A stretch of 33,972 nt of DNA. Source: a virus. Where the stretch lies: the IMG/VR virus record IMGVR_UViG_3300009422_000806, positions 1 to 33,972 of that record; one strand, 5' to 3'. The notes below the pieces were generated by a model. That model saw only the letters and a program-made list of their open reading frames with translations, did not search any database and was not told the origin of the DNA. A program made the position numbers and the translations under genes. Positions 1 through 6,863 of the stretch are shown one piece after another. Each line of letters starts with the position of its first letter. Within the stretch, counting starts at the first letter, position 1.

Positions 1-654
1 AGCCATCTGTTTCAAACATATGACGACATTGGTGAAGTTGTTGTGCAAATGACATACTGGAATCGTTTTAGATTAGCAGTACAATATCCAATGCACTACG
101 AAAATCTTATTCCTCTTGATATATTATATACCAAAGACACTACTAAAGGAAAAATTGATTGTTGGTTTCCAAAGAATGGAACTGAAGATAATAAGGTATG
201 GGATATTCCAATGCAGGCTTTTAAAGAAGACTTTCAAACAGAATTACCGTTTGTAGTTAGATACGATCCTGAATTTAAAATAGACGAACCTGACCTTAGA
301 TCAATACCTTACATGACTGTAAAGACACATATGGAAATTATGAGCCTGAAAGCACAACGTGAATGGTTTAAGGAGATATATATTTTACAAGAGATGTGTC
401 GACAGAAAGGCGCAAGTCTAAAACTGTTTGGTCTGAACAGTTGGACTTGGATACCTAAGTTAAAAGAAATGAACAAGTACTTTGATTTTAACTATATTCA
501 AGTTGCAGAAGATACTGTAGAAGATTGGTTTCTACAGAAAAAAGACATCAACGTGGGTACGCATACACTCGACGGTGAACATTTTGATAATGAATTACAC
601 AAGATGATTGCACTAGAGTATATACCATCCCAATTTAGAAAGGAAGATAAATGA
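1..654 (+). CDS. SGNH-hydrolase-like phage protein, C-terminal part (5' truncated)
   Basis: The reading frame is open from base 1, so the gene starts outside the window; a GTG at 43 is in frame but lies inside what looks like conserved sequence (EVVVQMTYWNR). The layout parallels the complete SGNH-like protein at 3352-4293: a V-V-Q strand followed by an R-rich turn, a helical WFKEIY segment, and a C-terminal block containing D-G-E-H followed by a helix, which fits the DxxH catalytic block of SGNH/GDSL hydrolases. The N-terminal GDS block would be upstream and cannot be checked. The stop codon overlaps the next ATG (ATGA), implying translational coupling. Such proteins occur in T4-like marine phages with unknown substrate; esterase or glycan deacetylase activity is possible. 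Family assignment is by resemblance only. Confidence 0.55.
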   Translation, partial: SHLFQTYDDIGEVVVQMTYWNRFRLAVQYPMHYENLIPLDILYTKDTTKGKIDCWFPKNGTEDNKVWDIPMQAFKEDFQTELPFVVRYDPEFKIDEPDLRSIPYMTVKTHMEIMSLKAQREWFKEIYILQEMCRQKGASLKLFGLNSWTWIPKLKEMNKYFDFNYIQVAEDTVEDWFLQKKDINVGTHTLDGEHFDNELHKMIALEYIPSQFRKEDK

Positions 655-848
655 GAGAACAACTACTAGAAGCGGCAGTTAAACATGCAGAAGGACAAAT
701 TGCAGTACATAAAACAAACGTCGAAGTGTATTTGAATAATCCTGCAGGTATCGGTGAACATAGTGACATCGTTGAAACAATTCAAAAAGAATTGGATTTG
801 TTAGCAAGTGCTGACGATAGATTAGAAATGCTCAAAAAGTATTTTTAA
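651..848 (+). CDS. Small conserved phage protein
   Basis: A 65-residue acidic, mostly helical protein with no recognisable catalytic motif. I recognise closely similar sequences (MREQLLEAAVKHAEG start, NPAGIGEHSDI centre, EMLKKYF end) as a conserved hypothetical of T4-like cyanophages, so the gene is very likely real. The start is clear: AAAGGAAG lies just before the ATG, which overlaps the previous stop by four bases. The helical content and charge pattern would fit a small coiled-coil binding protein, but no function is assigned. Confidence 0.8.
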   Translation: MREQLLEAAVKHAEGQIAVHKTNVEVYLNNPAGIGEHSDIVETIQKELDLLASADDRLEMLKKYF

Positions 849-861
849 GTGTATTTTATAC

Positions 862-890
862 TTGACAAAAACCTAAATACTTGTTATAAT
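862..890 (+). promoter_or_regulatory. Consensus sigma70 promoter upstream of folE
   Basis: TTGACA at 862-867 and TATAAT at 885-890 are both perfect consensus boxes with a 17-base spacer, and TG at 882-883 gives an extended -10. A start near 897 would give a leader of about 40 bases before the folE ATG at 938. The spacer also contains CCTAAATA (872-879), resembling the T4-type late box, so the site may be used at two stages of infection. This is the best promoter in the window. Confidence 0.9.
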
Positions 891-937
891 ATATATAACA
901 TTGAAGGCAATCCACTGCCAGAACATCGGAGAAGTAA

Positions 938-1621
938 ATGAGTAAAGTAGAAGAAATTAAAGCTCGCCTAGTACAAGCAGACATGCGTTACTGGGCGGGT
1001 GACAACATTAGTAAAGTATTGCATACAGGCGATAAGGAACAACTTATTGACGAAGCAACTGTAGCATTTGAAGAGGTGCTAGACGCACTATTAATTGATC
1101 GATACAACGATCCTAATAGTAAAGGCACAGCAAGACGTCTTGCTAAAATGTACTACAATGAAATTATGGTAGGACGCTATGAGCCTTCTCCAAGTGCAAC
1201 AGCATTTCCAAATGATAGTGATGACCGCTATGATGGTATGCTAGTAGTACGTAGTGAACTTAAAAGTATGTGTTCGCATCATCACCAGCCAGTAGCAGGG
1301 GTTGCATACATTGGTATTATTGCCGCAGACAAATTAATTGGTCTAAGCAAATACACACGTATTGCACAATGGTGTGCTAGACGTGGTACGCTACAAGAAG
1401 AACTTGCAAACGATATTACTAAAGAAATTCAAAAGGCAACTGATGCAGAACACTTAGGTGTTTATATTCAAGCAACACACGGTTGTTGCGAGAACAGAGG
1501 CATTATGGCAACTAGCAGTCTTACACAAACAACTGTACTTAAAGGTAGTTTTAAAGATGATGCCGGTACAAAGAAAGAGTTCTTTGACAATATTAAACTA
1601 CAACAGGAGTATGCGAAATGA
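938..1621 (+). CDS. folE: GTP cyclohydrolase I (FolE), phage type
   Basis: Converts GTP to 7,8-dihydroneopterin triphosphate, the first step of both folate and 7-deazaguanine (preQ0) synthesis. The family hallmarks are present: C-S-H-H-H at residues 112-116 and H-G-C-C at 181-184 supply the zinc ligands corresponding to E. coli Cys110, His113 and Cys181, and the IGLSKYTRIAQWCARR stretch (134-149) followed by LQEEL is the classic FolE core. The length of 227 residues is normal. GGAGAAG precedes the ATG. Because queE lies three genes downstream, the role is most likely supply of preQ0-type precursors for modified DNA or tRNA rather than folate. The stop overlaps the next gene start by four bases. 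Confidence 0.96.
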   Translation: MSKVEEIKARLVQADMRYWAGDNISKVLHTGDKEQLIDEATVAFEEVLDALLIDRYNDPNSKGTARRLAKMYYNEIMVGRYEPSPSATAFPNDSDDRYDGMLVVRSELKSMCSHHHQPVAGVAYIGIIAADKLIGLSKYTRIAQWCARRGTLQEELANDITKEIQKATDAEHLGVYIQATHGCCENRGIMATSSLTQTTVLKGSFKDDAGTKKEFFDNIKLQQEYAK

Positions 1622-1812
1622 CAGACGGGCCTTTAAAACACGCAACAGAAGCGGGACTAAACGTTGGCAACCTTAAAGGGGTTGTTAAACAAGAGTTTAT
1701 TACGTATCGTGTTACAGACGGTATGCTACGTAAAGAAACAGTTAAACGTAGATACTTTGGTAGTGACTATCATGACTCTACAACTACTGAACCATTAATG
1801 AAGGTTGTATAA
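1618..1812 (+). CDS. Small conserved phage protein between folE and queE
   Basis: A 64-residue basic protein with a central YRVTDGMLRKETVKRRYF segment predicted to be beta-strand rich. I recognise the TDGMLRKET and DYHDSTTTEP pattern as a conserved hypothetical in T4-like cyanophages. No enzyme motif is visible. It is translationally coupled to folE (ATG within ATGA) and sits in the same transcription unit, which is the only hint of a link with deazaguanine metabolism. Confidence 0.75.
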   Translation: MTDGPLKHATEAGLNVGNLKGVVKQEFITYRVTDGMLRKETVKRRYFGSDYHDSTTTEPLMKVV

Positions 1813-1813
1813 T

Positions 1814-2002
1814 ATGCCAATACCAGAAAGAGTAATTATGCCTGCGGCAAAAGACCCAGGTAAAGGACACTTTTATGTTAGCTTGGTAAAAAGTGCAATC
1901 CGAATTGTAGCAGGTTACTTTTTAATTACAGGTAATTTTGTAGTTGCAGGTGCATTAATTATTGGTGCAGAAGTACTTGGCATTGTTGAGGAGATGGTAT
2001 AA
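1814..2002 (+). CDS. Small hydrophobic membrane protein
   Basis: A 62-residue protein starting MPIPERVIMPAAKD, with a hydrophobic stretch at roughly residues 31-58 interrupted by a G-N turn, consistent with one long transmembrane helix or a short hairpin. A TTG nine bases upstream is in frame, but ATG at 1814 is preceded at good spacing by GAAGG and avoids overlap with the previous stop, so I prefer it. The stop overlaps the queE ATG. No cleavable signal peptide is apparent. Function is unknown; small membrane proteins of this kind are common in marine T4-like phages. Confidence 0.75.
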   Translation: MPIPERVIMPAAKDPGKGHFYVSLVKSAIRIVAGYFLITGNFVVAGALIIGAEVLGIVEEMV

Positions 2003-2895
2003 TGAAGCTAAGATATTCAGAAGCATTTTATAGTGTACAAGGCGAAGGCAAGTTTGTAGGAGTACCTAGTGTATTCTTACGTACCTTTGGTTGTAACTTT
2101 CGTTGTATGAACTTTGGACTGAATAACGAACCTAGTCGTGCTGAAAAGCAAAAGCAAGGTGTTATTCATAATCAAGAAGTAAAAGATTTGTTAAATGATG
2201 GTATTATTGCAAAGACTGAAAAGTTTACAGACTTGCCTATTATACACACAGGTTGTGACACTTATGCAAGTATCTATCCTGAGTTTAAGCACTTTAATAA
2301 ACAAGCAGATGTCGACGAAGTAGTTGAACATTTGCTTTCGCTCACTCCAAATGGTAAGTGGGTACAAGATAATGGTCAAGATGTACATTTGATTATGACC
2401 GGCGGCGAGCCGTTGTTAGCGTGGCAACGATTATACGTAGAACTATTTGAACACCCACGTATGGCGGATTTAAAAAATGTTACATTTGAGACAAACACTA
2501 CACAACACTTACACCAAGATTTATTCAACTATCTTAACGATCAAGAAAGAATTTCTGTTACATGGTCTTGTTCCCCTAAACTTAGCGTTTCAGGAGAATC
2601 TTGGGAAGATGCTATTAAACCTGATGTTGCTAGTGAGTATAACTTGCTTGACTGTGGTGACATTTATCTCAAGTTTGTTGTCGCTACTCAAGCTGACTTT
2701 GAAGAAGTTGAAAGAGCTGTCGATGAGTATCGCAAAGCAGGGGTGGAATGTCCTGTGTATCTTATGCCGTTGGGTGGACGTTCGGAAGAATATGTCCTCA
2801 ATGTTAAACAAGTTGCCGAAGCGTGTATGGAAAAAGGATGGCGATTTACCCCAAGACTCCACATATCCTTATTCGGAAATGCATGGGGAACTTGA
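2002..2895 (+). CDS. queE: 7-carboxy-7-deazaguanine synthase (QueE), radical SAM, phage type
   Basis: Radical SAM enzyme that contracts 6-carboxytetrahydropterin to 7-carboxy-7-deazaguanine, two enzymatic steps before preQ0. The QGEG-x3-GxPSVFLR start (13-27) contains the substrate-binding Glu and Arg of the family, TGGEPLL is the SAM-binding GGE motif, and RLHISLFGNAWGT is the typical C-terminus. The cluster motif is unusual: C31-N-F-R-C35 is followed by M-N-F rather than by the third Cys at C+3. The likely third ligand is C85 in GCDT, which resembles the C-D-T that follows the cluster in ordinary QueE proteins, so about 49 residues appear inserted inside the cysteine motif. I know similar inserted forms from phages. 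SD GAGGAG precedes the start. Confidence 0.93.
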   Translation: MKLRYSEAFYSVQGEGKFVGVPSVFLRTFGCNFRCMNFGLNNEPSRAEKQKQGVIHNQEVKDLLNDGIIAKTEKFTDLPIIHTGCDTYASIYPEFKHFNKQADVDEVVEHLLSLTPNGKWVQDNGQDVHLIMTGGEPLLAWQRLYVELFEHPRMADLKNVTFETNTTQHLHQDLFNYLNDQERISVTWSCSPKLSVSGESWEDAIKPDVASEYNLLDCGDIYLKFVVATQADFEEVERAVDEYRKAGVECPVYLMPLGGRSEEYVLNVKQVAEACMEKGWRFTPRLHISLFGNAWGT

Positions 2896-2986
2896 TGCAT
2901 ACAAAAGTGAGCAACATAAAAAAGCTATGAAGGCTACAATTAACAAACCTCTTGATCAAGAGTTAAGAGAAAAAGGACTAATATAA
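2879..2986 (+). CDS. Possible 35-residue protein downstream of queE
   Basis: An ATG at 2879 opens a short frame overlapping the last 17 bases of queE and running to 2986, exactly filling the otherwise empty space before the next gene. The product (MHGELDAYKSEQ start, DQELREKGLI end) is charged and helical, with ordinary-looking residue composition, unlike the upstream continuation of the same frame, which is a shadow of queE. There is no strong ribosome-binding site, though coupling to queE termination is possible. I do not recognise it; conservation in related phages would decide whether it is real. Confidence 0.4.
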   Translation: MHGELDAYKSEQHKKAMKATINKPLDQELREKGLI

Positions 2987-2996
2987 AGGATACAAT

Positions 2997-3365
2997 ATGA
3001 TTGATAAACTTAAAAATATGTTTAAGAAAACGGAACCTGTAACAGGTGAACCTAATTCGAGAGCAGTACTAGAAAAAGAAAAGGCGGCGGCTACTAAAGC
3101 TAAGAAGCCTTGGGTTGGTGTACTTGATACACAAGTTAACCCTACAGATATTAAGAACGGATTCTTTGAACTTGATTGGAATAACGAGTTTATTGAACAA
3201 CTACTTGATGCTGGATACAAAGGCGAAACTAACGAAGAAATTGTAGATGGTTGGTTTAAAGACGTTGCAAGAACTATTTTAACAGAAGAAGGTCATAATC
3301 CTAAAAGAGAAGCAGGCCATATTAAGATAGAGAAAAGGGCTGACGGCAAAAGTGAAGCATTTTAA
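2997..3365 (+). CDS. Conserved phage protein of unknown function
   Basis: A 122-residue protein. A lysine- and alanine-rich, probably disordered or helical N-terminus (to about residue 37) is followed by a conserved domain beginning KKPWVGVLDTQVNP and containing NGFFELDWNNEFIEQLLDAGY and a tryptophan-rich EEIVDGWFKDV segment. I recognise this combination as a conserved hypothetical of T4-like cyanophages. AAAGGA lies before the ATG. The end overlaps the next gene by 14 bases. No catalytic motif is visible, and the function is unknown. Confidence 0.82.
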   Translation: MIDKLKNMFKKTEPVTGEPNSRAVLEKEKAAATKAKKPWVGVLDTQVNPTDIKNGFFELDWNNEFIEQLLDAGYKGETNEEIVDGWFKDVARTILTEEGHNPKREAGHIKIEKRADGKSEAF

Positions 3366-4293
3366 ATGGAAATATATTAATCCTATCCAAGGGTTAGATA
3401 CTCGGTCGTTAAACGTTATTACTGAAAAGACAACGTTACATACCCGAGAGTCTAGTAGTAAGCCTGATTGGATTAGTGCAATTAATACAGAAACCATTGT
3501 TAAGAACAAAAAGAACAGTCTTCTTATTGTTGTAGGTGAAAGCTGGTCGTACGGTGAAAACTTTGCCGGAGTAGAAAGCGGTCTTGGTAACGACAGTCTA
3601 ACATATCGAATTAATAATTCGTTTGCAGGACATTGTGCAAAAGCATTAGATAGTGATTTATTGTTATCAGCAGTTCCTGGTAACTGTAACCAAAACATGA
3701 TACACGACTTAGATAGACTGTTAGAAGAATATGCTATACACTACGAAGAAATTAAAGTAATATTACAATTAACTAGCCCGGGCAGAGATCAATCTAAAAT
3801 TGAAGATTGGTATCAAACGTTAGAACATTACAATACATTATACTCTGAAACACAAACACTAGATAAAAAAATGTCTGATGTTGAATGGTTTAAACTGTAC
3901 GACACAATGATGTTAAAAGAATTCAATCGTATCATTACATCACATACAAATGTAGAAGGTCTAGTTTGGAAGAATTTCAATCCATTTATGGTTGACTTTG
4001 CTACAGATTCGTGTACAATAGTAGTATGTCCGTGGGTTAGATTAACTGCACAGATGCATGGTAGTGTTTTTGAATTGCCTGTTATTAACGAAGCAGGTTG
4101 GTGGCAAGAGCATTATCGCAAGTATGAGAATGTAGAGAGTGATAGTAACTATATAATGAAGCAACTAGATAATTTAGAAAGTAGTAATACACTACTAGGC
4201 AACAGTAGCATTAATGGATTTCATCCTAAAGAAGAATTTCATATGCTATGGGCAACTTACTTATTAGGCAAAACGGAGTGGACAACAATATGA
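3352..4293 (+). CDS. SGNH-hydrolase-like phage protein
   Basis: A 313-residue protein with SGNH/GDSL-type blocks: LLIVVGESWSYG near residues 58-68 (block I, GES instead of GDS), PGNCNQNMI (block III Asn) and a C-terminal NGFHPKEEFH block where the usual catalytic DxxH reads N-x-x-H. The missing Asp may be supplied elsewhere, or the enzyme may work as a Ser-His dyad. It resembles the truncated protein at the window start. GTG start at 3352 overlaps the previous gene by 14 bases, an arrangement repeated at 5745 and 10630. The stop overlaps the next ATG. A hydrolase acting on cell-surface or glycan esters is plausible; the substrate is unknown. Confidence 0.65.
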   Translation: MKHFKWKYINPIQGLDTRSLNVITEKTTLHTRESSSKPDWISAINTETIVKNKKNSLLIVVGESWSYGENFAGVESGLGNDSLTYRINNSFAGHCAKALDSDLLLSAVPGNCNQNMIHDLDRLLEEYAIHYEEIKVILQLTSPGRDQSKIEDWYQTLEHYNTLYSETQTLDKKMSDVEWFKLYDTMMLKEFNRIITSHTNVEGLVWKNFNPFMVDFATDSCTIVVCPWVRLTAQMHGSVFELPVINEAGWWQEHYRKYENVESDSNYIMKQLDNLESSNTLLGNSSINGFHPKEEFHMLWATYLLGKTEWTTI

Positions 4294-5279
4294 AATACGT
4301 ACTAGTAGATACAGCAAATACTTTTTTTAGAGCAAGGCACGTTGTACGTGGCGACTTGGATACTAAAGTTGGTATGGCTTTTCACATTACATTAAACAGC
4401 GTGAAGAAAGCATGGGAAGACTTTAATGCTGATCATATTGTATTTTGTTTAGAAGGACGCAGTTGGCGTAAGGATCATTATGCTCCTTACAAAGCAAACC
4501 GTAAAGAAACTAGAGATGCAATGAATCCTTCACAGGCACAAGAAGAAAAGATCTTCTGGGAAACGTTTGATGCATTTAAAGACTTTGTTACAGACAAGAC
4601 TAACTGTACTGTTATGCAACATCCTGAGCTAGAAGCAGATGACTTAATTGCAGGTTGGGTACAACATCATCCTAATGATGAACATGTTATTATTAGTACA
4701 GATGGTGACTTTGCACAACTTATTAGTCCTACTGTAACACAATACAATGGTGTAAGTAATACTATCATTACACACGAAGGCTACTTTGACGATAAGAAGA
4801 AGAAGCCTGTAATAGATAAAAAAACAGGTTTAGAAAAGCCTGCACCTAATCCCGACTACATGTTATTTGAAAAGTGTATGCGAGGCGACACTAGTGACAA
4901 TGTGTTTAGTGCTTATCCAGGTGTACGTAAAAAAGGCACTAAGAACAAAGTAGGTCTACAAGAAGCATATGCAGATAAAGATACTAAAGGCTACAATTGG
5001 AACAACATGATGCTACAACGTTGGGTAGATCATAACGGTACAGAACATCGTGTACTAGATGATTACAATCGTAATGTTATCCTTTGTGACTTAACTGCAC
5101 AACCGCAGAACGTTAGAGACAAGATTGATAACACTATTATCGAAAATGCACAACCTAAGAATATATCACAAGTTGGGCTACGACTAATGAAGTTCTGTGC
5201 ATTATATGACATGCAACGAATTAGCGACAATGCACAATCTTATGCTAAACCATTACAAGCGAGGTATCCAGTACTATGA
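4290..5279 (+). CDS. 5'-3' exonuclease / flap nuclease (T4 RNase H-like)
   Basis: A 329-residue PIN/FEN-family nuclease. The acidic metal site is visible: D in VLVDTANTFFRARH at the N-terminus, the helical-arch segment with W-R-K and YKANR, the pair of acidic residues in PELEADDLI, S-T-D-G-D-F, and G-D-T-S-D-N preceding the helix-hairpin-helix region. This is the phage enzyme that removes RNA primers and 5' flaps during lagging-strand replication. The longer frame begins at 4248, but ATG at 4290 overlaps the preceding stop as ATGA and starts right at the first conserved strand, so it is preferred. Acts in the cytoplasm with the phage replisome. Confidence 0.88.
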   Translation: MKYVLVDTANTFFRARHVVRGDLDTKVGMAFHITLNSVKKAWEDFNADHIVFCLEGRSWRKDHYAPYKANRKETRDAMNPSQAQEEKIFWETFDAFKDFVTDKTNCTVMQHPELEADDLIAGWVQHHPNDEHVIISTDGDFAQLISPTVTQYNGVSNTIITHEGYFDDKKKKPVIDKKTGLEKPAPNPDYMLFEKCMRGDTSDNVFSAYPGVRKKGTKNKVGLQEAYADKDTKGYNWNNMMLQRWVDHNGTEHRVLDDYNRNVILCDLTAQPQNVRDKIDNTIIENAQPKNISQVGLRLMKFCALYDMQRISDNAQSYAKPLQARYPVL

Positions 5280-5758
5280 CACGACTTAAAGCAAACGAAA
5301 TATTAAAGAATAAATTTTGGATTATTGAAGATACGGATTCAAATGAAAAGAAAGGCACCTTGTCAAAAGATGCTGATAACAAATATATGTATAGTTGTGA
5401 AACAGGAACATACATGTATGACAACAAAAGTGTTGTAGAAAAGAACCTTGGAACATTAGTATGGAATAAAGCAACCGTTAGCAATTCCGAGAAAGCTGAC
5501 GACAAACTAATTTACGGTTTGCCTACAAGTGCTAGTCCGTTTAATTCAATGTTTGATGTTAAAAGAAAGTTTGGATTATTTACAAAGAGTAAAAAATCAA
5601 AGAGCTTGTATGCGGCAGGTTATTTTTGTATTCACTTTGACAAAGGTTGGGTCAAGAGTTTTTGCCCTAAAATGGTAACCTTAGAGTCATACGAATATAG
5701 AGGTCCGTTTAAAACAGAATTAGAAATGCGACAGGAGTTATCACGTGCCAACCGTTAA
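5276..5758 (+). CDS. Conserved phage protein downstream of exonuclease
   Basis: A 160-residue protein beginning MTRLKANEILKNKFWI and ending in GYFCIHFDKGWVKSFCPK and YRGPFKTELEM. I recognise this as a widely conserved hypothetical of T4-like cyanophages and related marine phages, usually carried in the same neighbourhood. It is mixed alpha/beta with two halves: an N-terminal 60 residues rich in strands and a C-terminal domain with conserved aromatic residues. No catalytic motif is evident. Start overlaps the exonuclease stop by four bases, so the two are probably co-translated. Confidence 0.82.
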   Translation: MTRLKANEILKNKFWIIEDTDSNEKKGTLSKDADNKYMYSCETGTYMYDNKSVVEKNLGTLVWNKATVSNSEKADDKLIYGLPTSASPFNSMFDVKRKFGLFTKSKKSKSLYAAGYFCIHFDKGWVKSFCPKMVTLESYEYRGPFKTELEMRQELSRANR

Positions 5759-5990
5759 CCCCTTAAATACAATTCCGTTACAGCAGTTTATTGACAAGGT
5801 CAAGACTGCTGACAACACACAAGAGAAACAAATCACTCTTAATATACGAGATGCAAAGAACTTAGCACTAACCCTAGGTAGTGTAATGAGTCGCTTACAC
5901 GGCGAATTAGAAGCTCTAGTACACCAGGAAAAGAACGCTGAAGAAGTCATTAACGTAACTGTTGATGGCGGCGGACAAGGTTGGAAGTAA
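5745..5990 (+). CDS. Small conserved phage protein, GTG start
   Basis: An 81-residue protein beginning MPTVNPLNTIPLQQFIDKVKTAD, with a helical core containing RDAKNLALTLGSVMSRLHGELEAL and a glycine-rich C-terminus. It matches a conserved small protein I know from T4-like cyanophages. GTG at 5745 is the only sensible start: it overlaps the previous gene by 14 bases and has AGGAG ten bases upstream inside that gene. The helical heptads would fit oligomerisation. Function unknown. Confidence 0.8.
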   Translation: MPTVNPLNTIPLQQFIDKVKTADNTQEKQITLNIRDAKNLALTLGSVMSRLHGELEALVHQEKNAEEVINVTVDGGGQGWK

Positions 5991-6023
5991 TCAAATAAAC
6001 TACGCATATAACTCGCTCAATTA

Positions 6024-6031
6024 GATAAATA
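6024..6031 (+). promoter_or_regulatory. T4-late-type promoter box
   Basis: GATAAATA followed by CT matches seven of eight positions of the T4 late consensus TATAAATA. It lies 20 bases before the ATG at 6052 in a 61-base gap, with GGAGAGAG between box and start. The position relative to the gene is like those at 10961 and 16021. Confidence 0.7.
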
Positions 6032-6051
6032 CTAATGGAGAGAGAATATAT

Positions 6052-6342
6052 ATGAGTAGACCTAAACCTAACGTATTGCTAGAGCACGTAAATAAAAAGT
6101 CTTATAAGAGCGAACAAGTTCTTGAGGCAGAAGCTATTTGGGCTGTATTTTACAAAGACAAACCTTTTAATTTAAAATCCTCGAATGTGTTAACTAACTA
6201 TCCAGGACCTAAATATAAAAAAGTTAGTTTTTCAAATCCCGGCCATGCACACAATTTAGCAAGTAAACTTAATGAGCTCTTCACCACAGAAGATTTTGCA
6301 GTCGTAAAATTGATATCCGGCACAATAGTAAAAGAAGACTAA
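6052..6342 (+). CDS. Conserved phage protein
   Basis: A 96-residue basic protein (MSRPKPNVLLEHVNKK start) with a central YPGPKYKKVSFSNPGHAHNLASKLNELF segment. I recognise it as a conserved T4-like cyanophage protein of unknown function. The second half reads like an alpha-beta unit that could bind nucleic acid given its positive charge, but that is inference. It is preceded by its own late-type promoter box and a strong purine-rich ribosome-binding site, which suggests late expression and possibly a structural or packaging role. Confidence 0.82.
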   Translation: MSRPKPNVLLEHVNKKSYKSEQVLEAEAIWAVFYKDKPFNLKSSNVLTNYPGPKYKKVSFSNPGHAHNLASKLNELFTTEDFAVVKLISGTIVKED

Positions 6343-6343
6343 G

Positions 6344-6739
6344 ATGAACTGGAAAGAAACCTATACTAAGGTATTCTTAAAACAGGCGGGTATTAGCATT
6401 GGTGAAAGCACGTTAAAAGAATACATGCCTCTTTGGTGGCAGAATACAAGAGAACGTTCATCCGGTGGGCTTCGCTTAACTGACGATGGACTGATGTTTC
6501 TCTCAGATAAATTGGAATTAGCAGTATACGAAATTCCGTTTCCGCCTGATTTTAAAATAACTACCCAAGTTATACTGTTCTTAGATAAGTTTATCGACTG
6601 TCCTTACTACATAACTAACAAGCATATTACTGTTACAAGCGAAAAAAAGAGCATGGAATTGCACCTTTTTAGCGGAGATGTACGCAAGTATGGACTAGCA
6701 AAAGCTCTAAAACGGACAGATGAAGAATTAAACCCTTGA
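6344..6739 (+). CDS. Conserved phage protein
   Basis: A 131-residue protein beginning MNWKETYTKVFLKQAGIS with a LKEYMPLWWQNTRE motif, SGGLRLTDDGLMFL, and a C-terminal part containing DCPYYITNKHITVTSEKKSMELHLFSGDVRKYGLAKAL. These blocks are ones I know from a conserved hypothetical in T4-like marine phages. It follows the preceding gene after a single base. No signal peptide or membrane segment. The function is not known. Confidence 0.82.
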   Translation: MNWKETYTKVFLKQAGISIGESTLKEYMPLWWQNTRERSSGGLRLTDDGLMFLSDKLELAVYEIPFPPDFKITTQVILFLDKFIDCPYYITNKHITVTSEKKSMELHLFSGDVRKYGLAKALKRTDEELNP

Positions 6740-6780
6740 TATTACTACATTCTTTTTCTTAAAATAATTGCATTTTCTGG

Positions 6781-6809
6781 TTGACCTTTTGGAAACGAGG
6801 TGCTATAAT
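6781..6809 (+). promoter_or_regulatory. Sigma70 promoter upstream of moxR-like gene
   Basis: TTGACC (6781-6786) and TATAAT (6804-6809) are separated by exactly 17 bases. Transcription would begin near 6816, giving a short leader. The 94-base gap 6740-6833 holds nothing else that I can identify. Confidence 0.85.
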
Positions 6810-6863
6810 ATATACATACTTAGAAATTAACGTATGGCACTGATAACAGAAGAGGAATATAGC

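Noticed and set aside
853-869. AT-rich inverted repeat (AAGTGTA / TATACTT) as a terminator
   Set aside because: Seven weak pairs including a G-T, three-base loop, and it overlaps the -35 box of the folE promoter; not convincing.
1458-1676. Open frame inside folE and the next gene
   Set aside because: Lies within two supported genes in a different frame and has no ribosome-binding site or recognisable sequence.
2477-2878. Long open frame overlapping queE in another frame
   Set aside because: It is a lysine/leucine-rich shadow of a well-supported queE; only its last 35 codons, outside queE, are kept as a tentative gene.
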